Positions 30,546 through 43,193 of a stretch of DNA of 64,000 nucleotides are shown here, one piece after another. The position numbers and the translations under genes were made by a program. The stretch comes from Gossypium raimondii (Eukaryota > Streptophyta > Magnoliopsida > Malvales > Malvaceae), in NCBI RefSeq assembly GCF_025698545.1, contig NC_068569.1, positions 496,001 through 560,000 on the forward strand, given 5' to 3'. A model generated the notes under the pieces. That model did no database searches, was not told the origin of the DNA, and saw only the letters and a program-made list of their open reading frames with translations. The number at the start of each line of letters is the position of its first letter. Position 1 is the first letter of the stretch.

Positions 30546-31650
30546 ATGACAGCAACAATGTTTGAAATTTAGAAGTTCGATGGTGAGACAAATTTCAATC
30601 TGTGGTAAGTTCGGATGATGATAATTCTAGTTCAAACCGGCTTGAAAAAGGTTGTTACCGGGAAAAAACTTGAGAATCTAAACCAAACAGAATGAGAAGA
30701 GCTTGATGAAAAGGCCTTGTCTGCAACCCAGTTGTGCCTCGCAAATACGGTATTGCAGGAGGTATTGATGGAGAAGACATCATCTGCATTGTGGAAACGG
30801 TTAGAAACTCTTTATGCGACTAAGTCTCTAGCTAACCATTTAGTGTTGAAACAACGTCTATTTACGTTTCGCATGAACGAATGTGAGCTTCTTAGAGATC
30901 ACATCAATCAATTCATTACTCTTTTAAATGATTTAAAGAATGTTGAGGTTCATATTGACGATGAAGATCAAGCTATGCTATTATTGTGCTCTTTACCCCA
31001 TTTATACAAGCCTTTCAAGGAGACCCTGATTTATGGCAGAGACAAACTCTTGTTCGAAAATGTGAAGAGTCATTTGTTGAGTAGAGACAAACTCGACAAT
31101 GAGTTTGGTTTGGATAGCAAGGTAGATAGGCAAGCTTCCATTTTGGTAGCATCAAAGAAACGAGACAAAATGTGTCACTATTGTAAAAAGTTAGGTCACG
31201 TCAAAGTAGATTGTTATAAACTGCGAAATAAAAAAGCTGTTGAGAGTAACGAGGAAGATGTAGCTAGTGCTAATTTGGCCAATAAAAGCGGTGATGATTT
31301 CTTGTTAGTGTCAATGAGTGATAACTCCAAGCTCACATCCGAGTGGATCCTAGATTCGAGATGTTCTTTCCACATATGTCCCAATAGAGAATGGTTCTCC
31401 ACATACACCTTCGGTTGAAAGTGGAGTTGTGCGCATAGGAAACAATTTATCTAGTAAGGTAATTAGTATTGGTACTGTTAAAATTAGGATACACAATGGG
31501 ACGATTAGGACACTCTCAGATGTCAGGTATGTACTTGATTTACGAAAGAATCTCATCTCCTTGAGTATTTTAGACTTGAAAGGATGCAGAATCAACATCG
31601 AGTCGAGCGACATTAAAGTATTTCGTAGAGCTCTCGTTCTTTCGGGACCA
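30546..31650 (+). pseudogene. Copia gag-protease remnant
   Basis: Gag of a Ty1/copia element reading FDGETNFNLW, then TGLKKVVTGKK, the long stretch beginning SATQLCLANTVLQEVLMEKT, the zinc knuckle CHYCKKLGHVKVDC (CX2CX4HX4C), and the start of the protease, WILDSRCSFHICPN. The usual protease active site in this family reads D-S-G-C; here Gly is replaced by Arg. In-frame stops sit before KFDGE, after FNLW and after NLNQTE, and there is a frame break near 31418. Coding stops near 31640, where unrelated LTR sequence begins; integrase, reverse transcriptase and RNase H are absent. The copy is dead and truncated. Confidence 0.88.
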
Positions 31651-32490
31651 CAAATTCGACGAGGGAAAATTTATTTTTATTATATTTTTATGGTATACAA
31701 TTTCACGAAATGATTTTGTGAAAATTTCGTTCGAAAATTTCGACGTTTGGGCACTCAATTTAGTAAAAAGAACTAAATTGTAAAAAGTACAAAAGTTGAG
31801 TTCTACATGTTAGAGGTGTCCAGTTGTTATGAAATTTTAAAATGGAGGTTTTTATATGATAATTAGACCATTGGTTAAGTTATGGACAAAAATGGACATG
31901 AGATAAGTGAAATAAGAAAATTTTAAGTTAGGGGCAATTTGGTAATTAAGTAATAAAAAGAAATAAAAAAGGAAAAAAATGATGGCAAAATGTGCTCATC
32001 TTCTCCATGGTGGCTGAATATAACAAGGGGGAAGCCATAGTTACGGTTTTCAAGCTTAGAAGGTTGAAGGAATCATATCTTGTAAAGATTATATTAGATT
32101 TGCTATGGCATATCTTATAAATCCCTAAAATTAAGGGATATGGTTAATCTTGTCCGTCGATGTAAATGTATCTTGACCGTTGGTTTTGGGGAGCTCAACT
32201 ATAAATAGAGAGCCTCCCCCTCATTTGTACTCATTCCATTGTATATTGTATTCTTAAGAGTAATAGAATCCTGAGAGAGAGCATTTACTCAAACACCTTG
32301 TGTGTATTATTTTCTGTGTCTTTCTGTGATTCTTTGTAGCTTCTTTTGGCATAAATCGCTTTCGCTCTTCAACTTGGTGCCTTGGAGGAGTTCTTAAGGA
32401 ATCCTCACTTGAGTAAAGGCTGACTTAGGCGAGTTTGGACGAACGGATTACTTAAGGCCGCACGGATCGCAAGACGAAAGATCTAGCCCC
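31640..32490 (+). mobile_element. Nested LTR fragments
   Basis: From about 31640 the sequence changes to LTR-like DNA ('gggaccacaaattcgacgag'), which resembles the start region of the solo LTR at 35.2 kb ('ggccaccaaattcgacgagt'). From about 32080 a second LTR-like piece has a promoter-type motif CTATAAATAG at 32200-32209, a likely polyadenylation/R region and a more GC-rich 3' part ending near 32490. No coding capacity. Boundaries between pieces are estimates. Confidence 0.55.
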
Positions 32491-32499
32491 GTGACACTA

Positions 32500-32703
32500 T
32501 AAAGGCGTTTCATTTGGGTTTTGTGTCTTTTAGTTTTAATGGGATGTTTTCAGGTTTTTTTTTTGCTAATTTTCCTGCTTTATTTATTGCGCTTTTATTT
32601 GGTTTGATGTATTTACTGCTTTTGACTGCTGTGATGTTTTTGGGAATTGATGTACGACCTACGAGCAATGGAATCCAGGGATTTTACTCAAAAAAAAAAA
32701 AAC
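32500..32703 (+). mobile_element. Possible LINE 3' tail with poly(A)
   Basis: T-rich, low-homology sequence ending in a run of 13 A at about 32691-32703, directly after nested LTR debris. This form fits the 3' end of a retroposed LINE or other poly(A) element, but no coding part accompanies it. Low confidence. Confidence 0.35.
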
Positions 32704-32956
32704 CCACAACTTAAGCGTCTATGAACAAATACTATTACGTAGACAATCTATTAATAATAAAAATCCAATGCTACATTTTTTTTGTTACTTTTTCATTTCT
32801 TTTATAAATAATAATATTAACATAAGTAATTATTTGGCATGAAAATTTTTAACTTCACAAATAGTTTATTTTTAAAAATTTTAAATTATATGGCAAAATG
32901 TCAATCAAATTATGAAGTTAAAAAATTTTCAATGCCACATTAACCATAATTTATGA

Positions 32957-34353
32957 TTAGAGTTTCAAGTGCATGAACTTGGTGGGGGAATAAAGCCTGA
33001 ACAAGTTGAATGCGGAGATGGAAGCGATGGAAAACATTAGTAAGATTGCAACGAAGCCGCAGAGCAAGGATCCTCCGATTTGGGTGCAGAATCGAGTATA
33101 TTTATTGCACCACTTGAGCCATTGGAAGTTCTCTTCTCCGGTTAATACCAAAAATGAATGCTCCATTGCCGCTAGGTTTCCCGCAAACACTGCGTACACT
33201 ACTGCCTAACAAAAGCAATCCAAAACAGATAAATGAGATGCGTAGGTGGGGAAAATATTTTTTTAATTACTGAACAATATAAACAGAGCTCAAGTTTCGA
33301 TTAATGAAAATATTTTTATTTCGCTTTTTTATTCTATTTTTAATACAATTATGAGTGAACTGTTATGAGGGCTGAGAGGCCAAGGCTCTCCAAAATTTTA
33401 AAAATATTTTGATTTTTTATATTTTTAGAAAAATTAATTATTCTTTACAAGAATTAAAATTTTAATTAGACCTCAAAATTTTTAAAAAATCTTCATTAAA
33501 CTCTTCAAAATTTAAAAATTTTACTAAGTTTCAAATTTAAACTTAAATTAATTTTTAGAAAATAAATTCTATTACAACTCGAAGTGTTTCACTCTCATGC
33601 GTAATATCTTTTATCAATAATAATAATAATGATTTACGAGGATATTGGACTAGATTGTTGTATTTATTATAATCAACCAACATTGTGGTCCTGTATCATT
33701 TATGGAATTTAATGCAATAGCGCCTAATAAATGTGATTTCATCTGTAGCCAATAAAACAAAAAATTTACATCTCAGCTTAATTAAGTCTCACGGCAGTTT
33801 TGGTGTTACATCTTCTCTTTTAATTAAAGGAGGATTTTGAATAATTTAATAATTATATAAAAAAAATTGCATCCAAGCAGTTATATTTCTTCGTCTTTAA
33901 ATTTGAAATTAACAAAAATAATAATCCTTTAACTAGGAATGAACCCATTGTAAATTGTAACCCTGACCCTGATAACAATCTAATTATGGTTTTCATTTTC
34001 TTTTTAATCTTCTTATAAGTAAATGCATACCTGATCCAAAATATAACGAAGCCAAGCTAGATATGCGTAAGATTGCAGCGAGGTTCCTTTGTAAAATGAA
34101 GAACAGCATAGTTGAAGTAGATTATAAGCAGCAGCCAATGAAGTGATATATAGATAAAATGGATGGTTGGGGGTAATTAAACGATACTAAGATCTTACAC
34201 AAGAGCACGCAAATCGTTGAAAGAAGCTTTCTTTTGAACGTAGAAGATGACCTTTGTTTGAGAATCCAACCCAATTAAACAAGCTGTTAAAACCAACATC
34301 ACTATCGTACTCAGCCTAATCAAGGCTTCTGTTTTCTGAATGCTCAGTTCCAT
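32957..34353 (-). pseudogene. CASP-like membrane protein (CASPL2C1-type), first intron damaged
   Basis: CASP-like proteins are four-helix plasma-membrane proteins (DUF588) related to the Casparian-strip scaffold proteins. Three coding blocks are readable: 34353-34199 (MELSIQKTEALIRLSTIVM ... FNDLRALV), about 34154-34031 (LYITSLAAAYNLLQLCC ... YILDQ) and 33205-32957 (AVVYAVFAGNLAAMEHSF ... FRLYSPTKFMHLKL, stop). Together they would give about 176 residues with all four membrane segments, a normal size. The last intron (34030-33206) has good GT-AG ends. Between blocks 1 and 2, however, only 44 bases remain, starting with a good donor GTAAGA but lacking an AG at the junction; unspliced reading meets TAA at once. 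I therefore call it a probable pseudogene or a gene needing a different splice. Confidence 0.75.
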
Positions 34354-35139
34354 CACCCTTTCTGTTTGAATCAACTTCTCTAAATTTCTGCCTCTTTTTT
34401 CTTTTTTACCTTCAAAGTGGCCAAACCAAGTAATGGGAGAAAAGCAAACTTGTGGTGTTGGAGTTCTCTACGGCTTATATATAAAATAAGTGCTACCTAG
34501 ACATTGAGGGAGATTCCTATTAAAGGATTCATACTTTTCCAATTTCTCATCTGTCTTCATTTAAGAGGATGTTATGAGATTTATTTTTTTATGGGATGGA
34601 ATGATAAATAATTCAATATTTTTAATTATATTTTAAATTTAAATTAGATAAATGAAATTTATTATCTCTACAACATAATACTCTTATCGCTAGATTAAAA
34701 CATTATTGGTAAAATTAATTTTATTATTAGATATATATATATATATATACATAAAGTGTGTTAGAAAAAGATGGCTAAATAAATCATATATGCCAAAAGA
34801 AGAAGAAGAAGAAGAAGAGTTTATCGGTTAAATAATCTAATTTTTTTTTTAAATTCAAGGAAATAGGTCATTTTTTGAAGAAATAGTGGAAAAGCGCGAC
34901 CAGCCGGGCATACTTTCCCTTTAAGTTGCATTTTCAAACTTTTTTAATATAATCAAAATTTTTTGTTAGATGGTTAAATGTTAGTAGCTTTATCTTCAAG
35001 TTTAAAAGTTTCTTATTTTTAATTAATAAATATATTGTTTTCAATTTTTTTCTTTTAATTCATCTTTTTAATTAATAACTCTTTTATTCATAAAATCAAA
35101 TAATAAATATGTAATTGTATAATAAAAATATATTTTATA
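34354..35139. other. CASP-like 5' flank
   Basis: Likely holds the promoter of the CASP-like gene. 34470-34485 reads 'cggcttatatataaaat'. A TA run is at 34733-34750 and a GAA-type run at 34798-34817. No other gene is seen. Confidence 0.45.
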
Positions 35140-36387
35140 TGTAACAGCTAGATTTTCAGTGATGTCGGAAACAGTGGTTCGAGGCCACCAAATTCGACGA
35201 GTAAGCTCGTAAATTTTATTATTTAATATTTACGAGTCAAATATGATTTAAAATTTTTTTTGAATTATTAATTTGTGTCTTATAATGAATTATTAGATTC
35301 GAGTGATAAAACCCTAGTTCAAGTGGTTTTAGAAAATGAGGTATCGGGACCTCGTTTCTATAAACCGAGCCGTAAATATTTTTATAAATATTTATGAAGT
35401 TTCATTAAGGTAGTATTAAAGTTTAGTTAAAAATTTTAACGTTTCAATAGTTAATTAATTAAAAAGGACTAAACTGAAAAAGGTGCAAAACTTGCTAATT
35501 ATAATAAGAAAGTGACTAAATGGCTTGATTAATAAATAAAGAAGGACCTAAATGGAAATTATGCCTAAATGAAAAGATGATGCGGCATAACATGGAAAAA
35601 ATAATAAAATAAAGCTGGAAAAATTGTAATTAAATTGAAAATAAAATAAAATAAAAGTGAAATTAGAAAGTTTCTAGGCAATTTTTTATTCTTCTCCCAA
35701 TTTTCGATTCAAAAATAGACATGGGAGAGCTCCTTGAGTTAGCTCTTCAATTTTGCTTCATGTGAGTTCAATTCTTACTTGTTTCTTGTAATTTTTATGT
35801 TTTTGAGATTGTTACAATTAGGTCCAACTAAATCTTACTCTAGTTTTTTATTTTGTTAAATATTTTGAATGTTGCCATTGATAAATCTACATGATTTTAG
35901 TTATTAAATGATGAATTTGAGATGTTGGTTGATATTTAAAAGTATTTTATTAAGTAATTTTGATGAATTTTTCGATTAGGGACTAATTTGTTGAAATAGT
36001 AAAAATACAAGGTTTTGTTGTGAAATTATTGCAAAATTGCGTTGTATTGAATGCCATGAATATTCTGCTAGCATGGGTTTGCATTAAAATGGTTAATTTG
36101 CATGATTTGGGCTCAGGGACTAAAATTGAATAAAAGTAAAATTTTAAGGACAATTTTGTAAAAATATCAAAAAGACCAAATTGCATGAAATGAATTGGTT
36201 TATTATTTAAATTCATAAATTGAATGAAATATTAATTTAGATCAAGATCGGGTAGAAAATCGAGGGAAATGAAAAATTACCAAAATGCCCTTATATCTTG
36301 GTATTTATGCAATTTAGCCTGGTAAGTTCGTGTGAACTATATTATGTATAATTTTGATTAAATTGTATGTTATTTGGTGATGGATAT

Positions 36388-36388
<1 letters not shown>

Positions 36389-36440
<52 letters not shown>
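36389..36440. repeat. (AT)n(GT)n microsatellite
   Basis: A short AT run followed by about 20 GT units, inside the solo LTR. Confidence 0.9.
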
Positions 36441-36441
<1 letters not shown>

Positions 36442-36552
36442 CTATTATTGGAATTGAATTATTATTGGAAATATATTATCGAATTTAATACTCAGTTTGG
36501 ATTGAACGCGGGACTGAGTACAATCATTTTGTGGCAAAGGATGAATTGACGG

Positions 36553-36788
36553 ATAAGACCATAACTGGGTTATGGCACTATGAACGTAAGACCATGGTTG
36601 GACCATGGCAGTGTTTATATATAAGATCATAGCTGGGCTATGACATTCTGATGATAAGACCATAACTAGGTTATGGCACGATGAACGTAAGACCATGGTT
36701 GGACCATGGCAGTGTTTATATGTAAGATCATAGCTGGGCTATGGCATTTTGTTGATAAGACCATAACTGGGTTATGGCACTACGAATG
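36553..36788 (+). repeat. 101-bp tandem repeat, about 2.3 copies
   Basis: Units start at 36553, 36654 and 36755, a period of exactly 101 bases, with few differences. Each full unit holds three small dyads: CCATAAC-TGG-GTTATGG, CCATGG-TTGGA-CCATGG and TCATAGC-TGG-GCTATGA. The third copy stops after the first dyad. Confidence 0.9.
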
Positions 36789-38222
36789 TAAAGGATGAAT
36801 TGACGGAAAATGTAAATGATGAATTGACGGCAAATTACTCAAGTAAACCGAGGTTCAACATTTGTTGCAAATTTTCGTGTTTACTTTCTGTTTAGCTCTC
36901 ATGAGCTTCTGTTCAGCCTTCGGGCTTCTGAAAACGATGTACTCATATCCGTAAGTCGTTCTTCGAATGGTAAAATAACATGAGTTGTTTTTGGATGATA
37001 TATGTATATGAAGAAAAAAAATAAGAGAATGATATGTGTCATGATATGTATATATATCAATATCTTGATATGTATACATGGAAATTATGTAAGTTGTGAT
37101 GAGTAATAAACTCAAGTGTGATATGTTGATAAAATAAGTTTATCAATGTTGAATTTATATGAAATATGTTCAAGTGTCTTAACAAGTGTTGTTGTTGACG
37201 CTTAGACAAGTGCCAAGTTACTGGTTAAATGGTAATTGGTTTATTATATGATGCGTCGAAAGAGTAAGTGCTCAAATGAAAATATACTTTTGCTCATTGT
37301 TATCGTGTGATTAATTCTAAAAAAGTTTACGTTTAAATGCATTAGCTCGTAGCTATGGTTGAATGATATGCTTATGATTGATGTGTTATGCTTATGGAAT
37401 GAGTGTGCAAAGTAAAGAAACGCAAATGAAAATAAAGAAATTTTGGAAGAGTTAAAGTTGTTTAAAATCCTACTATGCTGGGAATATTATGTATAAGTGA
37501 TACTGTAGATTTATTCACTTAGTGAGTTGTTAAATATAACTTCATGAGTATTGTGGTAGCAACATTAGATTATTCTTGATAAGTATAAATTTCATATTTG
37601 AAAAGGAAGTATTATGATAAAGTTTATACGAGCTTACTAAGCATTCATTGCTTATGTATTTGTTTTCTTCTACTTTTCAGATTATCGGAAGCTCGATTGG
37701 GTTGGAAGCTTGTCGGAGATATACCACACTATCCATTGGTTCTATCGGTATTTTCGAATGTTTTGATTTTGATTATAGTGACATGTATAGGTATTTTGTT
37801 TAATGATGGCTTATATATAGCGTGTTGAGTTTAGCCACTTTTTTTGGCTTGCTCTGAATGTCTAATTATGGCTTGTTGATATCTGTAATGTTGATTGTAG
37901 ATAGACACAAAATTGAATGAGAAATATGGCTTGTAAAATGGCCTATTTTCATTCGCACAGGCAAAGACACGAGTATGTGTCCCCTTACTTCTAAGAAAAT
38001 TTTTGAAATTTTGAGAAAATTTCCCTGATTACCCGGTTTAGTCTCGATTCACTTCTAAGGTGAATATTGGGCCTCGAAGGTCCATCTAAGGGACAATGAG
38101 TGTTATATAATTGATTCTTAATATGTGTAACAAAAGTTGGGAAATGTCTGTATTTAATTCGTAAAGTTCGGTAATGCTCCGTAACCCTGTTTCGGTAACG
38201 GATGAGGGTTAGGGGTGTTACA

Positions 38223-39819
38223 TTACATATATCATTATATCAAAAATATTTGAAATTAATAATTCCTTTATATATAATATAAACATCAACTATTTCTTTT
38301 ATATATTTTTCTTTATATATAGTATTTATATGTCAAATATTTATTTTTTTCTTTATATATATAGTATTTATATGTCAAATATTTATTTTCTCCACCTATA
38401 TTGTGAGTATGGTGACTTTTAATATTATAGAATGAAATAATTATTTCAAATATAATTATTATTTTTATATGTAAAATGTTTCAAATATAATTGTTTTTCA
38501 TCTACATTGTGGAACGATATTTCAAATATCATCATGTTTATATAATACTAAAATTTATTACACTCATTATATGGATTAAAAAATTAATATTGCATATATA
38601 AAATTTATATTTACTAAAAATAATCATATTTTTAATATTTATTTGATTTTATGAATAAAAGAGTTATTAATTAAAAATGAATAAGAAATATTTTCTTTGA
38701 AAACAATATATTTATTAATTAAAATAATAAAAAACTTAAAACAACATGATATAAAATGCGTTTAAAGAGGGAATTGAAGCTAGGTCTCAATGATGAAATT
38801 ATTATTTAACAATTTAACCAAAGGAGCTGATAATTAAAAATATAAAAAACTTAAAACAAAATGAAATAAAAAATATAAATTTATGTGGGAGAGGATAAAA
38901 TCATTAATACTTAATCATATGACAGAAAGAATTAATTATATTTAAAATGCAATTTAAAGTGAAAGTATATCTAATTGGACGTATTTTTTTAGTTGGACAC
39001 GCTTTCTCACTCTCTCTTAACAAAATATTTATTTTACTAAAATTTTAAAAAATTAACCTATTTAACTAATATTTTTCTTTTTGACATATGACTAATTTAG
39101 TAAAAAAAAACCATTAAATCATATAATTGACGTACCAAGCAGTGGCTAATAGATGATCCACTTAACAATTAATTTGTGTTGTATACAGGGAAAGCTTAAT
39201 TCCTGCACCAACGTGTCGTCCTACTTCAACATTTTGGAAAACCAATTGTCGTATTCATAGATTACGTATATGATATATTGATGCGACTTAAGTTGGGGTT
39301 GATGGGAGTAATACCTGAAGCCCTACAAACAACGTAAATAAATTGATTATTAAATATGAAGGGCCTACTCACAGTTGAGTTATTGATCCATTGATTATGC
39401 ATCGATAATATCGCTTCACAAAGCCTAAGCATTTAATTTTTTCAGCTAACATGGAATCTAATCCTGGGTCTATTGTGTTAGGTAAGCATCTAATGCAGTT
39501 TTTGGGGATTGGCTCATAATTAAACACACAAAAACAGAAATTGGCAGTGATTTGAGTGTTTCTGTAAGAAACTTTAAGGGTTTTTTTTCTTTGATTGAGA
39601 CTCCAGCTCCAAACCCTAATATTATTGTTTCATTTCTCATATTTTAATTGTACCCACATTCTTTCTTTTTCCGGACTTCCTAAGTAGAAGGAGACAATCC
39701 TATATACATACATCATAAATAGCCTCTCAAGCTCGTTGGAACCTCCAACTGCATCAATAAATATAATATAGTTGCTTCCATTATATGCTTTCTAATTTAA
39801 AAATTTATTATTAGTATTG
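38223..39819. other. AT-rich intergenic DNA
   Basis: No gene recognised. Near 38275-38390 a phrase of about 50 bases ('atatagtatttatatgtcaaatatttat') occurs twice in direct orientation. Confidence 0.45.
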
Positions 39820-40235
39820 GTTCTTTAATTTTATAAAAAAAAATTATTTTGATTCTTCATTTTATTTTTGATCTTATTTAACCTTTAAACTTGAGTTATT
39901 TATCAAATCATCCAAAAATAGATGAAAAAGTTAATATTTGTTAACTTTGCTAACATGGCGATCTATCGTATGCCACATCAACATTTAATTAATTTTTTAA
40001 TTTAAAAAATAAAAAATGATTTTTATTTTTAAAAAGAATTTTAAATTTTAAAATTAATTAATTGTTGATGTGACATACACGTGGATGCTATGTTAGTAAA
40101 GTTAATAAACTGCCAATGTTTTTTTTATCTATTTTAGAGTGATTTGACAAACAACACAAGTTTTATATTTTGAATTAAAAATGTGATAAATAAAATAAAA
40201 GGTTAAAATTACTTTTTTTTATAAAGTTGGAGGAT
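39820..40235. mobile_element. Foldback MITE-like element, copy 1
   Basis: Left half contains 'aacttgagttatttatcaaatc', then a weakly conserved region, then 'atgccacatcaacatttaattaa'. The right half gives the reverse complement of the same phrases: 'ttaattaattgttgatgtgacat', then 'gatttgacaaacaacacaag'. The whole element is thus an imperfect hairpin with an A/T-rich loop. No coding capacity. Confidence 0.7.
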
Positions 40236-40649
40236 CAAATAAGTTGTTATACATATATTATTATATAATTTATATTTTGATTAACAATTTGATGGTGATT
40301 ATATATATGTCAAATATGAGTAAATTAAATGGATGAATTATAGTGAATGAGATCTTGATGTGTTTTACATTTCATAAATTTATACATAGACAATTAATTA
40401 TATGATATCACTTGTTAAAATATATATCTACACTTATTATGACGATGCATTTTCTTTTCATTTTTATATAATTTTATATAAAACCATTAAAAATAACAAT
40501 CCAACACAAGTTTTTACTACTTCACCTATGATTATTATTAAATATTTAAAATATATATTTACATAAAATATTATATAAACTAAATAATATCTATAAGAAA
40601 TATATGAACATCCCATTATATAAAGAATTTTAAAATTATTTATTTGGAT

Positions 40650-41090
40650 AAGGTATAATAACCAACTTTATAAAAATTCATTTTAGTCTTTCATTTAAAA
40701 TTTCGTTTCTTTTAATCATTAAACTTGAACTGTTTGTCAAATTTTCTCAAAATGGATGGAAAAATTAACGTTTACTAATTTTCTTGACATGGACTACAGA
40801 TGGATTGTCATGTCATTAATTAATTAATTTTAAAATTCAAAACATAAAAATACTAAAGAGCATAAAAAATATAAAATTTTTGAATTTTTGAATAATTAAT
40901 TAATTGCTAATGTGACATACATATTGACTGCTATATGGAAGTCGTGCCATCAAAGTTAATGGACATTAACTTTTCTATTTACTTTGGGAGTAACTTGACA
41001 AGCAATACAAGTCTAAGGACTAAAAAAGATAAAAAAAAATAAATAAATGGAAGGCTAAAATAAAAAATTGAATTTTATTGTAAAATTTGG
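40650..41090. mobile_element. Foldback MITE-like element, copy 2
   Basis: Same layout as the copy at 39.8 kb: 'cattaaacttgaactgtttgtcaaa' on the left, 'gtcatgtcattaattaattaa' in the centre-left, 'ttaattgctaatgtgacatacat' in the centre-right and 'acttgacaagcaatacaagt' on the right. Confidence 0.68.
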
Positions 41091-42100
41091 GCTTTAGGCC
41101 AACCAAACAAGCAAATGGACTCATGATTATTGGTGTTCATTTCTTTTGGGATAAATTTTGTGTTATTACCCAAGGATACATTTTTAAAACTATGAGCCTA
41201 ATCCCAAATCTGTTGGTAGCATGGGTCAAAATCATTATTGCAGTTTTATTATGTTAGTATTGAGCTCCGCTTATGCTTGGCTTTATAATTGCTTTTCTTT
41301 TTCTTTTTCTTCTTTTTATTAATAAATAATATTTACTTTTTAAATTTTCATCTACTATAATATATTTTATATATTATGAAATAATTTTAAGTTGGTTTTA
41401 TTTCATCACTGGAATTCAATTTTAATTTTAATTAAATTGAATAAATTGAAATTTAAGTGGAATAGATTTGTTCTAATTAAAATTTAAGTTAAAAGCATAT
41501 ATATGTGAAAAAAATTTAATCAAACTTAATTCAATAATTTACTTATTAGAGGCCTCGAATTTATCATTTAGGAAAGATATTACTTTTTATAGAATGTTTT
41601 AGGATATTATATATATTATTATCTTTTGGAAATTAATTTTAATATGTTTTAATTTTTTTTAAATTGACAAGACTCAAAGTGATACTTTTTTATCAAATCA
41701 TTAATTACTTTTTTATTATTGGAGTTGTGAAAAATTCATCACGATTTAAATCGAAAAACTTAATTGCTTGTTAGAATTTATCTAAAAGATCGAACAATTT
41801 AATTTATTTTTAACATAAATTTTAATCTATTTTTTCCAAATAGAGTCAAATTTCATTAAAATAATCCAAACCTTCAAATTTTCATATATTATTCCATGAG
41901 TAAAACTTAAACACAATAACATTGACATAGACATGCCTTAGAACCATGTTCCAATGAACAAAGAAAAAAAAAACATGTTCCGGTCCAACTGTTTGAATAT
42001 TTAGATTGTGCAGCATTTTGACCACGTGGCAAAAATTGAGACATTTCCCATGCCTTAAATAATATATTTGAATCTAAGTCAAAATTTTATTATTTTATTA
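41091..42100. other. AT-rich spacer
   Basis: No gene or clear repeat recognised between two copies of the foldback family. Confidence 0.45.
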
Positions 42101-42580
42101 GGTATAATGATTTATTTAGTCCTTTTAATTCTGTAAAAATAAAGGTATTTCATTTAAATTTTTCATGTATTTTAGTCTTTAAACTTGTTATTCTTGTCAA
42201 ATCACTTCAAAATAAATATAAAAGTTAACTTTTTTAACTTTGTTGACGTTACATAAATGTGGACGATACGTCAAGACTTAATTAATTTTAAATTTTAAAA
42301 ATTTTCACAAAATATAAAAATATTTTTAAAATTAAAATCATTAAAATTATTAAAATTTATAAATATATATTTAATATATTTAAAAAATTAAATGTTAACG
42401 TATCGTCTACATGATAATTCATGTGTATAACATGTTAGTAAAATTAGCAAATATTAACTTTTCTATCCTGTTTAGGATAATTTAATAAAAAATATAAATT
42501 TAAGAATTGGAAAAGACAAAATTTAAATGTAGGTTTAAAATAAAAATTTAATAAAATTAAATAGGAAATAAATTAGTGCG
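42101..42580. mobile_element. Foldback MITE-like element, copy 3
   Basis: Same family: 'agtctttaaacttgttattcttg' and 'aaatcacttcaaaataaat' on the left, complementary phrases such as 'gttaacgtatcgtctacatg' and 'tttaggataatttaataaa' on the right. More diverged than copies 1 and 2. Confidence 0.6.
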
Positions 42581-43193
42581 TACTGTTTTTGTTAAGTGTG
42601 AACATGCTCCCAATTCGGTATCTATTTCCCTAAAATACTAATTATGTATTGATTCAGAAGGAGGTAGTGTGAAAAGAACAAGAGCTCTCATTTTGACAAA
42701 TATGCTGATAAGCCACTTAAATAAATCTAAATCCCAATATCTATTAGCCACTTAAATAAATTTAAATCCCAATATCTTTTGAAAAATTATGAGGCAGACC
42801 CTTTTTATCATAACTTATCATCCCATCCACTGTCATCACCATCAAAGTGTTTTTTCTTTTAGTTTCACTAATTCATTCATCTCAAAATTTATTTAAAAAT
42901 ACATCAACATAAATTTAATTCTGAATGTTTGTATTTTTTTATCATTTAGACGGTTATTTCTTTTTGAACAAAATTTTGTCATCAATATTATATCAAAAGA
43001 ATCAAATAAATATAAATTAAAAAAATGTAAATGTTACCAACTTAAATTATCATTATGACATTTAAAAAATATATTTTACAACTAATAATCTCTACTAATA
43101 TAATTTATTATCCACATCATATAATGTATGCTATTTTAGATACGATGGCATGAAGCATGAGGCCGGTATTGACCAACACATTAATATATTTTT
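42581..43193. other. Distal NAS upstream region
   Basis: AT-rich. A 30-base phrase ('agccacttaaataaatctaaatccc') is directly duplicated at about 42711-42772. No gene. Confidence 0.45.

Larger units (their letters stand above)
35140..38222 (+). mobile_element. Probable solo LTR (~3.1 kb)
   Basis: The segment begins TGTAACA and ends TGTTACA, a perfect 7-base terminal inverted repeat. Flanking pentamers are TTATA (35135-35139) and TTACA (38223-38227), a one-mismatch candidate target-site duplication. No gag or pol motif occurs inside, which fits an LTR left by recombination between two LTRs. The left part resembles the LTR piece near 31640. Inside are a GT microsatellite and a 101-bp tandem repeat. 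Short open frames in it have no motifs. Confidence 0.7.
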
